Of a stretch of DNA of 64,000 bases, positions 53,412 through 61,500 are shown piece by piece. The notes under the pieces are model-generated. The model searched no databases. It saw only the letters and a list, made by a program, of their open reading frames with translations, and was not told where the DNA came from. Where the stretch lies: positions 12,152,001-12,216,000 of the forward strand of contig JAGUCH010000001.1 of NCBI GenBank assembly GCA_019096065.1, in the 5' to 3' direction. The first letter of the stretch is position 1. Every line of letters starts with the position of its first letter. The stretch is from Paracyclopina nana (Eukaryota > Arthropoda > Copepoda > Cyclopoida > Cyclopettidae). The position numbers and the translations under genes are program-made.

Positions 53412-54683
53412 TTATGAGTTTTCAGTTACGTTGACATCTTGATGAATGATATTTTCACCACCATGATTCACGAGTCTTTGGGTGCAGACATACATGGAGA
53501 ACGCACACCACACCAAAACCAGGGCAACCAGGATGGAAATGACAAGTAGAGGCAAAAAAATAAGCAAGCAAGTATTAGGGTTCCCAGCGCAAAATCTTGA
53601 CCAACTTATGTTCATCAAAGTAGAATCACCAAGTAGTAAATTGAGACCAGTCAGCTCACTTTTGCACGATGCAAGTGAGATTTTGGATTCGTTGAAACAT
53701 AGAGAAAGCTGATTCTTCAAAATTGAATTTTCCAGAAAAAGTGAGGCCTTTTCAGCAACCAGAACGGATATATCAGCAGCAAATTCGCCATTTTTGTGCA
53801 CAACATCTTGGCAAAATTCATCCAATTTGACATTCGATTTAATGGCCTTTTCCAATTCAACAGTGCAATTAAAAACGTCCATTTGGCAGTTATCCAGGAT
53901 ATGGCTTTGATTTCTTGAATCAGCTTGAAATTGGTCCAGGAAATGAGACAAACTACCATTCAATTTTTCCACATCAGAAATGCAAACTCTAAAGCGATCT
54001 TCGGCATGGTCCAATTTCGCGTCACAGGCAACCAAATCTTCACGCAAATTCGAGGTTTCCAAGGATTGGCCAGCAAATGACAATTTCAGCTCGTCGAAAG
54101 AATCCTGGCATGAGCGCAAATTTTCGTCAGTAAATGCAGCAGCAGCAGCTCGTTCGTCTCTGGCAATTTGGCAATGAACAAAATCCTCTTGGCATTTTTC
54201 GTACATGCCAGAGATTTTCGAGAAATTGGCTCTCAAATCCGTTTCACTCTGAGCAGAAAGACGAAATTCACTTTTCAAAAGGCTTTCCGATTCGCTCAAC
54301 TTTCTAAAATCGATTCGCAAATCTCCAAGTTTTTCCAAGCAGGCTGAATTCTCAAAACGCAATTCTTCAACTTTCGTATTCAAAAACGCTTTGCCCATTC
54401 GAACCAATTCCAATTCTTTCAACAAATCTGCAAAATGCCAAGTTGCTCAATGTTCCAACTTTTCGACAAATGTAAACAAAAACAAACCTTCGTTGGTGCA
54501 ATTGCAGAAACACGCAACCTCATCTGCGACGGCAAAAGCCGACTCGCACTTTCCAAGCGAGGCTCGCACGTCTTTCAAATTCGTCTCGCACTCTTGCAAA
54601 TCAATTGCCAACATAACATGTGGATTAATTGCAAAAACACTTTCAGTAAATGCAAAAATGCAAAAAAGCTCCAACAAATGCAT
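53412..54683 (-). CDS. Antisense gene C: secreted-type coiled-coil glycoprotein with C-terminal membrane anchor
   Basis: Two exons (54683-54488 and 54427-53412) give 403 aa. The N-terminus MHLLELFCIFAFTESVFA is a plausible signal peptide. The long central region is heptad-like and charged, with about a dozen Cys spaced through it and several N-glycosylation sequons (NCT, NGS, NQS, NES, NIS). A single strongly hydrophobic segment near residues 345-370 (LLIFLPLLVISILVALVLVW) is followed by a short ~30-residue tail. The topology is therefore type I: a large extracellular stalk, one anchor, a short cytoplasmic end. This resembles the general plan of a surface or envelope-type glycoprotein, but I recognise no family. 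The start is the first Met after a possible acceptor (CCATTAG) and is supported by the signal peptide. A canonical AATAAA follows the stop. Confidence 0.78.
54428..54487 (-). other. 60-bp intron in antisense gene C
   Basis: On the minus strand GAAG|GTTTGTTT opens the intron and CATTTTGCAG|ATTTG closes it, restoring one frame across both exons (...CTNE-D-LLKELELV...). Its GT-AG direction proves the gene is transcribed antisense to the LTRs. An intron this small matches the 55-bp intron ahead of antisense gene A. Confidence 0.82.
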
Positions 54684-55286
54684 GTTGACTAATGGAACAA
54701 AGTTGGCTTACTAAAGCACTGATAGCAAATCAGCAACTTAGCAATGCGAGTCATTCATCTGTAGCAATTATCAAAGTTGCCAATTTGTCGACAAAAGCAT
54801 TCAGCTTTTTTTCTTTCCTCGAGACCTTAAAAATTTTCTAAATGACTCATTTCATGAAATTGTCCATAGTATAATCAAAGATTATACACCAGAGTTTCAT
54901 ATCATCTGTGTTGCCCGATGGGCAGGGAAAAAAAAAGCCAGCGTTTTCGTTGTTAGAGTAAAAGAGGTGCATGTCAGACATGGGAACATATCTGACTTCA
55001 AAACTCATGGCACAAAAGAGCAAAGGCCTATGAGTGAGCCCATCTGCGACCATGACAATTTCCTTATCTTAGGAACCATGATTATAGTCTAGATAAATTA
55101 TTTGAGGTACTGCAGAAAAGAAATCCCGCGCACAATTAGCGAAAGCAGAAACGAGCGCGAAAAGCGAAAATGCCTAGTCACAAAAATGCGCGACGGAGAA
55201 AAGAGCTGCAGGGCTGACACGAGTTGCTCGTAACGTGAAAAAATTGGCCTTTAACAAAATGCCCCATGAAAAAAAAAAAAAAACAT
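54684..55286 (-). other. Spacer between antisense genes B and C
   Basis: About 600 bp. It includes a possible 68-codon minus-strand ORF (54847-55053). A run of 15 A on plus (T on minus) at 55269-55283 falls directly after the poly(A) signal of gene B. Nothing else is recognised, and a promoter for gene C may lie here. Confidence 0.5.
54847..55053 (-). CDS. Possible small antisense ORF D (68 aa)
   Basis: An ATG-initiated frame begins MVADGLTHRPLLFCAMSF and ends NFMK, with an in-frame stop shortly upstream, so the start is fixed if the gene is real. It lies between genes B and C on the same strand, and its composition reads like coding sequence (mixed hydrophobic and polar, few rare residues). 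There is no AATAAA soon after its stop, and no family is recognised. It could instead be part of the 5' leader of gene C. Confidence 0.35.
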   Translation of the reverse strand: MVADGLTHRPLLFCAMSFEVRYVPMSDMHLFYSNNENAGFFFPCPSGNTDDMKLWCIIFDYTMDNFMK

Positions 55287-55292
55287 TTATTT
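55287..55292 (-). terminator. Poly(A) signal of antisense gene B
   Basis: On the minus strand the sequence after the TAA stop reads GGCAAAATAAATG. AATAAA is therefore within 12 nt of the stop, followed by a long T run. Confidence 0.7.
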
Positions 55293-55296
55293 TGCC

Positions 55297-55806
55297 TTAA
55301 ATTTGACCAGTTGGAGACAAATGATCAATAATTTGATCCACCAATGCATGGCCTTGATTGCCGCGAGTACCATTTGATGACGAAAAGGGGTTGTTTGCAC
55401 CTACACCAACGTTAACATCAGCAGCAACAGCAGCACCTTCACTTCCAGTAGCACCAATGTTTCCGGGTTCAACAGGCAAAGTAGTTGGCAAAACAGCTCT
55501 CCTTGTGCAATTGCAGCATACTTTACTAAGCAGCCAAGCAAAAGAGAAAAATATGCCATATAATGGCCACATCCATATAATGGCACCATAGCAAAGGCTT
55601 TTCAGCACCAATTGAGCACAGGTTGAGCCACGAGAAAAGTCACCATGGGCAACAATAAAGGCAATTATCAAGCCAAAAAGAGCCACAGCCAGAACGACGA
55701 GAGTTCCCAGAAAAATATTCTCCTTCAAAACATTGCTGCTTTCTTGGCCAACGAGGTCATCCAGCTTTTGGTTGATCTCAAGGAGATCAAGTGATCCTCC
55801 ATGCAT
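55297..55806 (-). CDS. Antisense gene B: small two-pass membrane protein
   Basis: The protein is 169 aa from the ATG at 55806, which sits immediately after a splice acceptor (TTGTTTTCAG|ATG). A polar N-terminus (~30 residues) is followed by one hydrophobic segment at about 32-56 (ending LFGLIIAFIVAHG) and a second at about 67-96 (CYGAIIWMWPLYGIFFSFAW), then a CCNC cysteine cluster and a Gly/Ala/Val-rich tail with GNQGHALVDQIIDHL near the end. Both ends are probably on the same side of the membrane. No family is recognised. Its AATAAA nearly overlaps its stop. The frame could be extended seven codons upstream, but that would read through the acceptor, so I prefer this start. Confidence 0.72.
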   Translation of the reverse strand: MHGGSLDLLEINQKLDDLVGQESSNVLKENIFLGTLVVLAVALFGLIIAFIVAHGDFSRGSTCAQLVLKSLCYGAIIWMWPLYGIFFSFAWLLSKVCCNCTRRAVLPTTLPVEPGNIGATGSEGAAVAADVNVGVGANNPFSSSNGTRGNQGHALVDQIIDHLSPTGQI

Positions 55807-55846
55807 CTGAAAACAAAGAAACAAAATGAATTGAAAGAGCTTTATT
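55807..55846 (-). promoter_or_regulatory. Operon-like junction: poly(A) signal then splice acceptor abutting an ATG
   Basis: On the minus strand the AATAAA of gene A (55846-55841) is followed only ~31 nt later by a pyrimidine-rich acceptor ending CAG at 55807, and the next base is the A of the gene B start codon. No cis donor is obvious. Such spacing is typical of polycistronic units split by spliced-leader trans-splicing, known in nematodes, flatworms, tunicates and some crustaceans. An unseen cis leader exon is the alternative. Confidence 0.55.
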
Positions 55847-55874
55847 CACAAAGCAGGCAAACACTTTTTTAAGC

Positions 55875-56411
55875 CTAAACAAATTCAAAATGCTCCAAAA
55901 ACAATCGAAAAATAAGCCTAAAAAAGCCCTCATCCGGATCTGCCATAAGGCCAAAATAAATAAGCACACTTTCAAAGTATCCAGGTCTCCCATGGGACCT
56001 CAAAGCCAAGTACAAAGTCCAAATCATAAGGGCAAAAATGCACTTTTCATAGCCACGTTTTATGCAAGCAAAAATCACAAAAGCGCCACAATAAATCAGG
56101 CCCCAAAGGGACACAAAAAAGAAATGAATTGCGTATTCAATGGCCAAGCCAAGTACTTTAATTTTGAGGTAATCAGCAGTAGAAGGATGGGGTGGGAGCG
56201 AACGTAGCCAATAGCATTTTAAGCAGTACAAAAACAGCGCAATTGCAAGGAAAAACATAGCAATTTTTGGCCCAAACGACCCCATAATGGCCTCCAACGT
56301 AAGTAACAGCAGCAGAAACAGACGAAGAAAATCCTCGGAGAAAGGGCAAGAGCCATAAACCCGCACAAAGGCCTGCACAACATCAGATGTATCAAAGGAA
56401 AATTTGTCCAT
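55875..56411 (-). CDS. Antisense gene A: multi-pass membrane protein
   Basis: The protein is 178 aa, starting MDKFSFDTSDVVQAFVRV. Four hydrophobic stretches can be seen: around residues 27-42 (LRLFLLLLLTLEAIM), 45-66 (MFFLAIALFLYCLKCYW), 82-114 (a long one including FFFVSLWGLIYCGAFVIF) and 120-135 (CIFALMIWTLYLAL). This makes it a probable four-pass membrane protein. The C-terminus is short and polar-aromatic (FLEHFEFV). I recognise no family. The start is supported because the spliced leader has an in-frame TAA two codons before the ATG. It heads the antisense cassette, and its poly(A) signal falls just before gene B. Confidence 0.72.
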   Translation of the reverse strand: MDKFSFDTSDVVQAFVRVYGSCPFSEDFLRLFLLLLLTLEAIMGSFGPKIAMFFLAIALFLYCLKCYWLRSLPPHPSTADYLKIKVLGLAIEYAIHFFFVSLWGLIYCGAFVIFACIKRGYEKCIFALMIWTLYLALRSHGRPGYFESVLIYFGLMADPDEGFFRLIFRLFLEHFEFV

Positions 56412-56413
56412 AC

Positions 56414-56468
56414 CTAAAAAGACAACCGTGATCATTCATTTTTATCAATTAATCTTGTTCAAATTTAC
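56414..56468 (-). other. 55-bp 5' UTR intron of antisense gene A
   Basis: On the minus strand ACACG|GTAAATTT is a good donor and GTCTTTTTAG|GTATGG a good acceptor. Removing it leaves the gene A ATG two bases into the exon, behind an in-frame stop in the leader. An AG acceptor this close to a start codon could also receive a trans-spliced leader. Confidence 0.55.
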
Positions 56469-56469
56469 C

Positions 56470-57233
56470 GTGTTATGCTTGAGTTGCAGATGCAGAAAAA
56501 CTTCGTTGCGCCTAGGTTGGCCTCACTTTTCGCCCTCGTCGTCGTCCTCGGCCGTCGCGTTCAACCACACCATGAGCCCTTGAACGCACGCTCCCTTCAA
56601 ACCTCGTCAACGTTTCCGATGGGCAGCCTCCACTGCAAACGCGTTCACCGCGGCCGAATTGCGCAGCAGCTGCGCCGGGTTTCACCCTCGTCGTCGTCCT
56701 CGGCCTTCGCGTTCACTGTCGAACACTCGCAGCGCCGGTTTTCACCCGAAAATCGCCCAAAGCGAAGCTGGTCCACGGCCTTCACGTCCACCGACGAAAA
56801 ACTCGCAGCGCCAAAATGCCGACACCTGACGCACGAGATGATAGGAAAACGGGAAATCAACCAGACAGCAGACTTACCAGCACCAACAGCCTCGACACAG
56901 CCTCGGAACAACCTCAAAACGGCCGACAATGGAGTGGAAACTCAAAACCGGAGCAACGAAAAACTTTTCACGTCGTTACGCACGAACGGGAAAAACGGAA
57001 TGAGCGAATCTCAGCGCGAGGGATGATGATCAGAGTTACCAGAAGAAGACGAAAAGAAAAAGCCAAAAACGAACGAAAATAGCCCAAAAGACGAAGGGGG
57101 GTGGGATTGGCATTGGAGCCTCGTGGTCAACACCCAAACCAAATCCTGGAGCCTCGCGATCAACACCCAAACCAAATCCGGAAGCTTTTGTAGATACGCT
57201 TTTGGTCACACCAAAAATCGTCGTTCACCCTGT
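56470..57233. promoter_or_regulatory. GC-rich repeat-bearing region upstream of the antisense cassette
   Basis: This is the stretch before antisense gene A and inside the 3' LTR. It contains a 34-bp sequence starting TCGCCCTCGTCGTCGTCCTC at 56530-56563, repeated with two differences at 56682-56715. It also contains two tandem 33-bp units (GGAGCCTCG...CACCCAAACCAAATCC) at about 57117-57180. A 183-codon plus-strand frame here looks like a composition artefact. The antisense promoter and leader probably lie here, but no core element is recognised. Confidence 0.45.
57117..57180. repeat. Two-copy 33-bp tandem repeat
   Basis: GGAGCCTCG, then GTC or ATC, then AACACCCAAACCAAATCC occurs twice in direct tandem, differing at only a few positions, in the non-coding end of the element about 70 bp before the 3' LTR. 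Confidence 0.7.
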
Positions 57234-57247
57234 GGGCGGGGAGGATT
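57234..57247 (+). other. Polypurine-like tract before the 3' LTR
   Basis: GGGCGGGGAGGATT directly abuts the 3' LTR. A purine-rich tract here primes plus-strand DNA synthesis in LTR elements. One C and the terminal TT make it imperfect, but the position is exact and it fixes the element's plus orientation. Confidence 0.6.
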
Positions 57248-57512
57248 TGTGTAGGACTTTCTACGCTCGAGGCCGAGGCTGAGGCCGGAACGGAGGCCAA
57301 GACGAGACGTCTAGACGAGAGGCCACGATGGAGGCCGCAACGGAGGCCGCACCCGAAAGTCTAGCTATAAAACCTCTCTACACTCACACACTCACGCTCA
57401 CTCTTTCGTACACGCTTATTGGACCACCTTGGAACGCAAATAAACATCTCACTATTTCAACTAGCCTTCCCTTTTCGTAGCGGTAAGACGAACCTGAAAA
57501 AGTCTCTATACA
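57248..57512 (+). repeat. 3' LTR
   Basis: A 265-bp copy of the 5' LTR with no difference that I can find by reading, TGTGTAGG to CTATACA. TATAAAA is at 57366-57372 and AATAAA at 57439-57444. The latter would end full-length element transcripts. Confidence 0.92.
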
Positions 57513-57516
57513 ACTT
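57513..57516. repeat. Right target-site duplication (ACTT)
   Basis: ACTT follows the 3' LTR, matching the ACTT at 51119-51122 that precedes the 5' LTR. Confidence 0.75.
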
Positions 57517-58050
57517 GAAAAAAACCGGTCTTTTTTATTCGTGTCTCTGGGAATGTCACTAAAAGTCGAAAATAGCTGCCTGAAATTCTATAGAGTTCAA
57601 TGAGCTGTGAGGCCAGAGCAGCTGAGTGTAGAGCAGCTGTTGATGATCCCCCACCATCCATCCATCCAGTTATTAGAAGCTGTTCGAGATAAAGGCAGCT
57701 CTGGCTAGCACCGGCACCGGCAAAAAAACGGACAACTTCACCTTTGGCTGCCAACCTCACCTGGTCTTCATCATGAACTAGGCCCAGGATCACGACTCGC
57801 TTTTCGCGCCTTTTTCCAGTGCGTTGTTCTCCAGACCATTTTTTTCGACCAGCACCACAGTAAGGCACACACTTAGGCCCCCATTGATGGCTGGCGGTCC
57901 GTCCCAGACAGAGCTGGGATTTTTTGCCTACGTCTGCGATCTGCGAAAGGCCAACGTCCTCCAAGTGCAGCGCAGAGCAGCCGCCCAGCCACTCTGATTA
58001 TTCACGATGTAAATGAACCCATCAAGGCCAAGGAGGGAAAAAAAAGATTT
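57517..58050. other. Intergenic DNA between the LTR element and the tRNA gene
   Basis: No gene is supported. A 152-codon minus-strand frame across 57506-57964 overlaps the LTR end and matches no family, so I do not call it. Confidence 0.5.
58038..58045 (-). terminator. RNA polymerase III terminator of tRNA-Leu
   Basis: An eight-base T run on the minus strand begins six bases after the tRNA 3' end, the usual Pol III stop signal. Confidence 0.75.
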
Positions 58051-58165
58051 TGTCAGAAGTGGGATTCGAACCCACGCCCACATTCGTGGACCAGAAAGCT
58101 CACTTCAGAGAAGCGAAGAGTCTATCTCTTGAGTCTGGCGCCTTAGACCGCTCGGCCATCCTGAC
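58051..58165 (-). tRNA. tRNA-Leu(CAA): tRNA-Leu(CAA) with a 31-nt intron
   Basis: On the minus strand the gene starts GTCAGGATGGCCGAGCGG (A box) and ends TTCGAATCCCACTTCTGACA (B box, acceptor stem, discriminator A). The anticodon stem CCAGA/TCTGG encloses CTCAAG..T with anticodon CAA. The intron follows the base 3' of the anticodon, the canonical place (exons 58165-58128 and 58096-58051). The long variable arm (GTCCACGAATGTGGGC) is typical of leucine. CCA is not encoded, as normal for eukaryotes. It reads as an intact gene, since all stems pair. Confidence 0.96.
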
Positions 58166-58478
58166 ATTCATAGAAGGTGCTATTAATTAGGGTTCTTTAT
58201 TCCATTGCGGTGTAATTCTCACACACAGCATTCGAGCGTTTAAAAGCCGCCATTGCCATTCCTGCCAGCGCTGGGGAATCATTTGAAAGGGAACTTTTTT
58301 TGTTGTCCTGTGAAATCGACAAGCTGCATTCACACCAATACAAATTCCATGAATAGAATATAACCCCTTCTGAATTTTGATCTGAATGGGACAAAAATAG
58401 TAATTGTACACTCCAGCCATCACTCAAACCCGGCAGAGAAAAAAGGGATAAGAGCCATTCTCTGAACTTTCCCTAGCT

Positions 58479-58515
<37 letters not shown>

Positions 58516-61500
58516 TACAAATGACAATCTCTAAGCTAAACTCCAATGAGGGAGCAACCCTAAAAAATCTGGTTCATGCCATGCAAAAATCCCATTGGTC
58601 AGAGCAAAGTGGACAGGCTTTGGCAGCAGGGTCATCGTTTGTACTGCGCGCTCTTTTGACGAGGCAAAATGAGCAAAAAAGTTTGTCGACGTGGCGCAAT
58701 GCGATGCTAGGCCGGATAAGGCCATTTATTGCCGGCTCTTGACTCGGTAATGGCGAGGTCTAGCTTGGCAGCAACTCTTCCGAACATCTCGTTCTGGATG
58801 AGCTAATTAATCCCTGCTGCATTGCATTTCGTGTTGTCATGAGCACGGCTACATTGATAATAGATCGTCGTTCGCGAGCCTGGGCCTGAGTGACCTTCAG
58901 ACATGTGTGTGTGTGTGTCTGAAAATGTAGTGTAAAAGGCCCGGGACTTACAACATCTTCTGGCCAATGACCCGAGCTGCAGAGCACTACGATAAACTTG
59001 TGTGTTTGAGTTGTGCTCAATGTTTACCCAGACTTTTGAGCTGATAAATGCCTGAACAAACGTACTCCGTCGGGGAAAAATAGTGTCAGCGTTAGAGGTT
59101 GAGTGGGGCAGCTTGAGAGGAAAAAATCAATATCTCTGCTACAACGACCGAACGTAGCAGTACATTAGCTATGCAGATTTATTCAGGGGGGCTGCTTTTT
59201 GTCCTGCCTAATGAGTCACAAAACTCATTATATGGGCTTGATTATAAGCAAAAATGAGGCATATAATAGTACAGCAGCGCATTGCGCCGAACTCTCACGC
59301 AAGTATATTACTACTCCCCACAACATAGCACAGTTTTTGCTGCTCTAACGTCCATTCCAAGAAACGTGTCAACGCTGCTGAAGGGTATTTATATTGTCAA
59401 AAGGGACTTTTTTTCGTCGCTCAATCAAATATCAATCAACGCAGAGGTTGGACCTTCATATTGGCAAAAACCATGACGTTATTTGTCGTATGCTGCTCCT
59501 CTTTGTCCTCGTTCATTACCTATTCAGATATCATCGAAATTGTTGCCAAAATAATTGTCTCTTTGTCATGCGGGGAGTGGACATTGCTTCGGTTCCCTCC
59601 TACTCGGCTCTCTCGGGATCAATTGCACGCGACGACGAATAATGATAATTAACCCATCCGAATCCCGAGGGTGCGTGAGTTCTTCCTTGGACAACCAAAG
59701 TTCCGACCGCTCATAACAGCGGCACTTCATCAATTTGTTTACCAAAGCTGCCTTAGCGTGACCATCGCGGAGTGCGTAGTGTGTGCGCGAAGCAAAAAAG
59801 TATTCGATTTATTTTGCACCTTCCTCGGCCGAAGCAAAAAGTCTCTTAGCTTGAGTGAATTTTTGGCAAACAGAAATAATACATATTGATAGATAGGGTT
59901 ATCCTCCATTAGCAGCTCCTCCAAAAAAGCAGTCGTCGTTTTGGTCCTCCAACAATCGATGAAAGAGGAGCTTTTTGGGATTTTTTGCACCAATCCTGAA
60001 ATGGATGGCGAAGCGGTGAAGCAATACATTGCTCCCCACTTTGTCTGATGAGACATGGGACGCCGCCGCCAAGGAAGGAAGAGAAATGTGTCCCACAAGT
60101 GGGCAAGTGCTTTCCTTTATCTACACTTGATCATCTCAGGCCCATAACTACTACATTTTACAGTCTACTACTTTGGCGGAACTCGACCGTTTTCGATGAG
60201 CATCGTGCTCTAAAATTCGGCCATCACCCAAATGTGAAGGGAGGAAAGGTTCGGTGAGTTTTGCTCCCTACAGTTTCCTTGTATTTTTTCCACTTCTGCT
60301 GCTGCCTCTGCTCTGGGGAGAAAAACGAATACATCTCGCGTGGGCAAAGTGATTGCTCTGTTTGTATTCGAGATAGCGGCTAATACAGCGTTATGCCGAA
60401 TATTGCTCTCCAAAGACCCATAAAGTTTTTTCTCAATCTGAGCCTCAGTGAGAGCTGCTCCAGAGTGTCATGTCGTGGAATTGTTGATACAAAAGGACCA
60501 GCCAAGCATCCGTCCGGTCATCTTTGCCCAATACATTTATATAGCCTGGTGCAAAGAAAGAAACCTTTGAAAAAAGCCATGTGCGCAATTGGAGCAAGAA
60601 TAGAGGAAACGCGGCCTTTTATTCTGTCGCCTCGAATCAGAGCCTTTTTGTGCTTACCATAGAAAGAAAAGGCTTCTTGATTAGCACCTACAGTGACGTG
60701 CATCGCGATGGCAGGTCGAGCTTGACATTTTAACAAACGGCAATGCATTACACTAAATATAGAAAACGTCCAAATCAGATAATAACTAATGTATACGATG
60801 CCTCTACTATGTTGACATTTTTTCAAATGTGTCCTTATCTGTACAACCACATTGTTTTGCCAGCTTCCAACTGGTTTTGCAGCGTCGTGTATTGAATGTC
60901 ATGGAATTAGTAAATCAAGCCACTTTTATCGGATGCCATTATAAATTGAAAGCCATTATAGCCAACGACGACGAGGGCTAGTTTCAACGAGCTGGTCACT
61001 GTATAGTATATAGCGTTTTTTGCACATATTCTGTAGCAGAGCGCAGAGTGGTATCTAAAGTAGTTCTCGCTTCTGCGCTCGTCCGATTTCAGAATAATGT
61101 TAAAGCAGACGAAAATCAAGGAGAAATCGATAAGTGTGATATATGGATGTGTATGAAATTTTCCTTGGATAATGGCTCTAAGAAGAAGTCAACAACAAAA
61201 CTGGCAGGGCGGAGTACACACACCACCAAACATTTTGACAGACCTAGTGGAGCACACGTGCTTGCCTGCTTGAAAAAAATAATGATCATTCGGAAAGTGC
61301 GCCCGAGGCGCTTGTTCATCAAGAAGTCTTTTTTGGTGTGCTTCTTTCCCATGACATTTCCAACTCTTCTTCTCCGTCATGATCAAATTGGATTTGCGTT
61401 ACTTTCTGTGCGCTTGATATTCTCGCAGAATGCTACTGCTATATTCGGTCAAGAAAACTAGCATGCGTGTGGGCTCGCTGGCTGCTTGTGGAGCATGTAA

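Larger units (their letters stand above)
51123..57512 (+). mobile_element. Non-autonomous LTR element with a dUTPase-like ORF and an antisense gene cassette
   Basis: This 6390-bp element is bounded by two 265-bp LTRs that I read as identical, TG...CA ended, with ACTT on both outer flanks. A TGGCG tract follows the 5' LTR and a purine-rich tract precedes the 3' LTR, which sets the orientation as plus. No gag, aspartic protease, reverse transcriptase, RNase H or integrase motif is visible, so mobilisation would need enzymes from elsewhere. The interior is arranged like a small genome. A plus-strand gene ending in dUTPase motifs converges on minus-strand genes for membrane proteins, each side with its own AATAAA. 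Antisense introns would survive copying through the sense RNA. Identical LTRs imply a recent insertion. Two independent solo LTRs flanking host genes are the alternative, but the matching ACTT argues against that. Confidence 0.85.

Noticed and set aside
55269..55283. Run of 15 A on the plus strand as a possible retroposed poly(A) tail
   Set aside because: It follows the 3' end of a minus-strand gene as a T run on that gene's own strand, so it has the wrong orientation for the tail of a copied transcript.
56475..57026. 183-codon plus-strand frame inside the LTR element
   Set aside because: It lies in the GC-rich leader of the antisense genes, is composed of repeat-derived Ser/Arg-rich sequence and has no recognisable domain. 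The antisense intron at 56414-56468 supports minus-strand use of this region.
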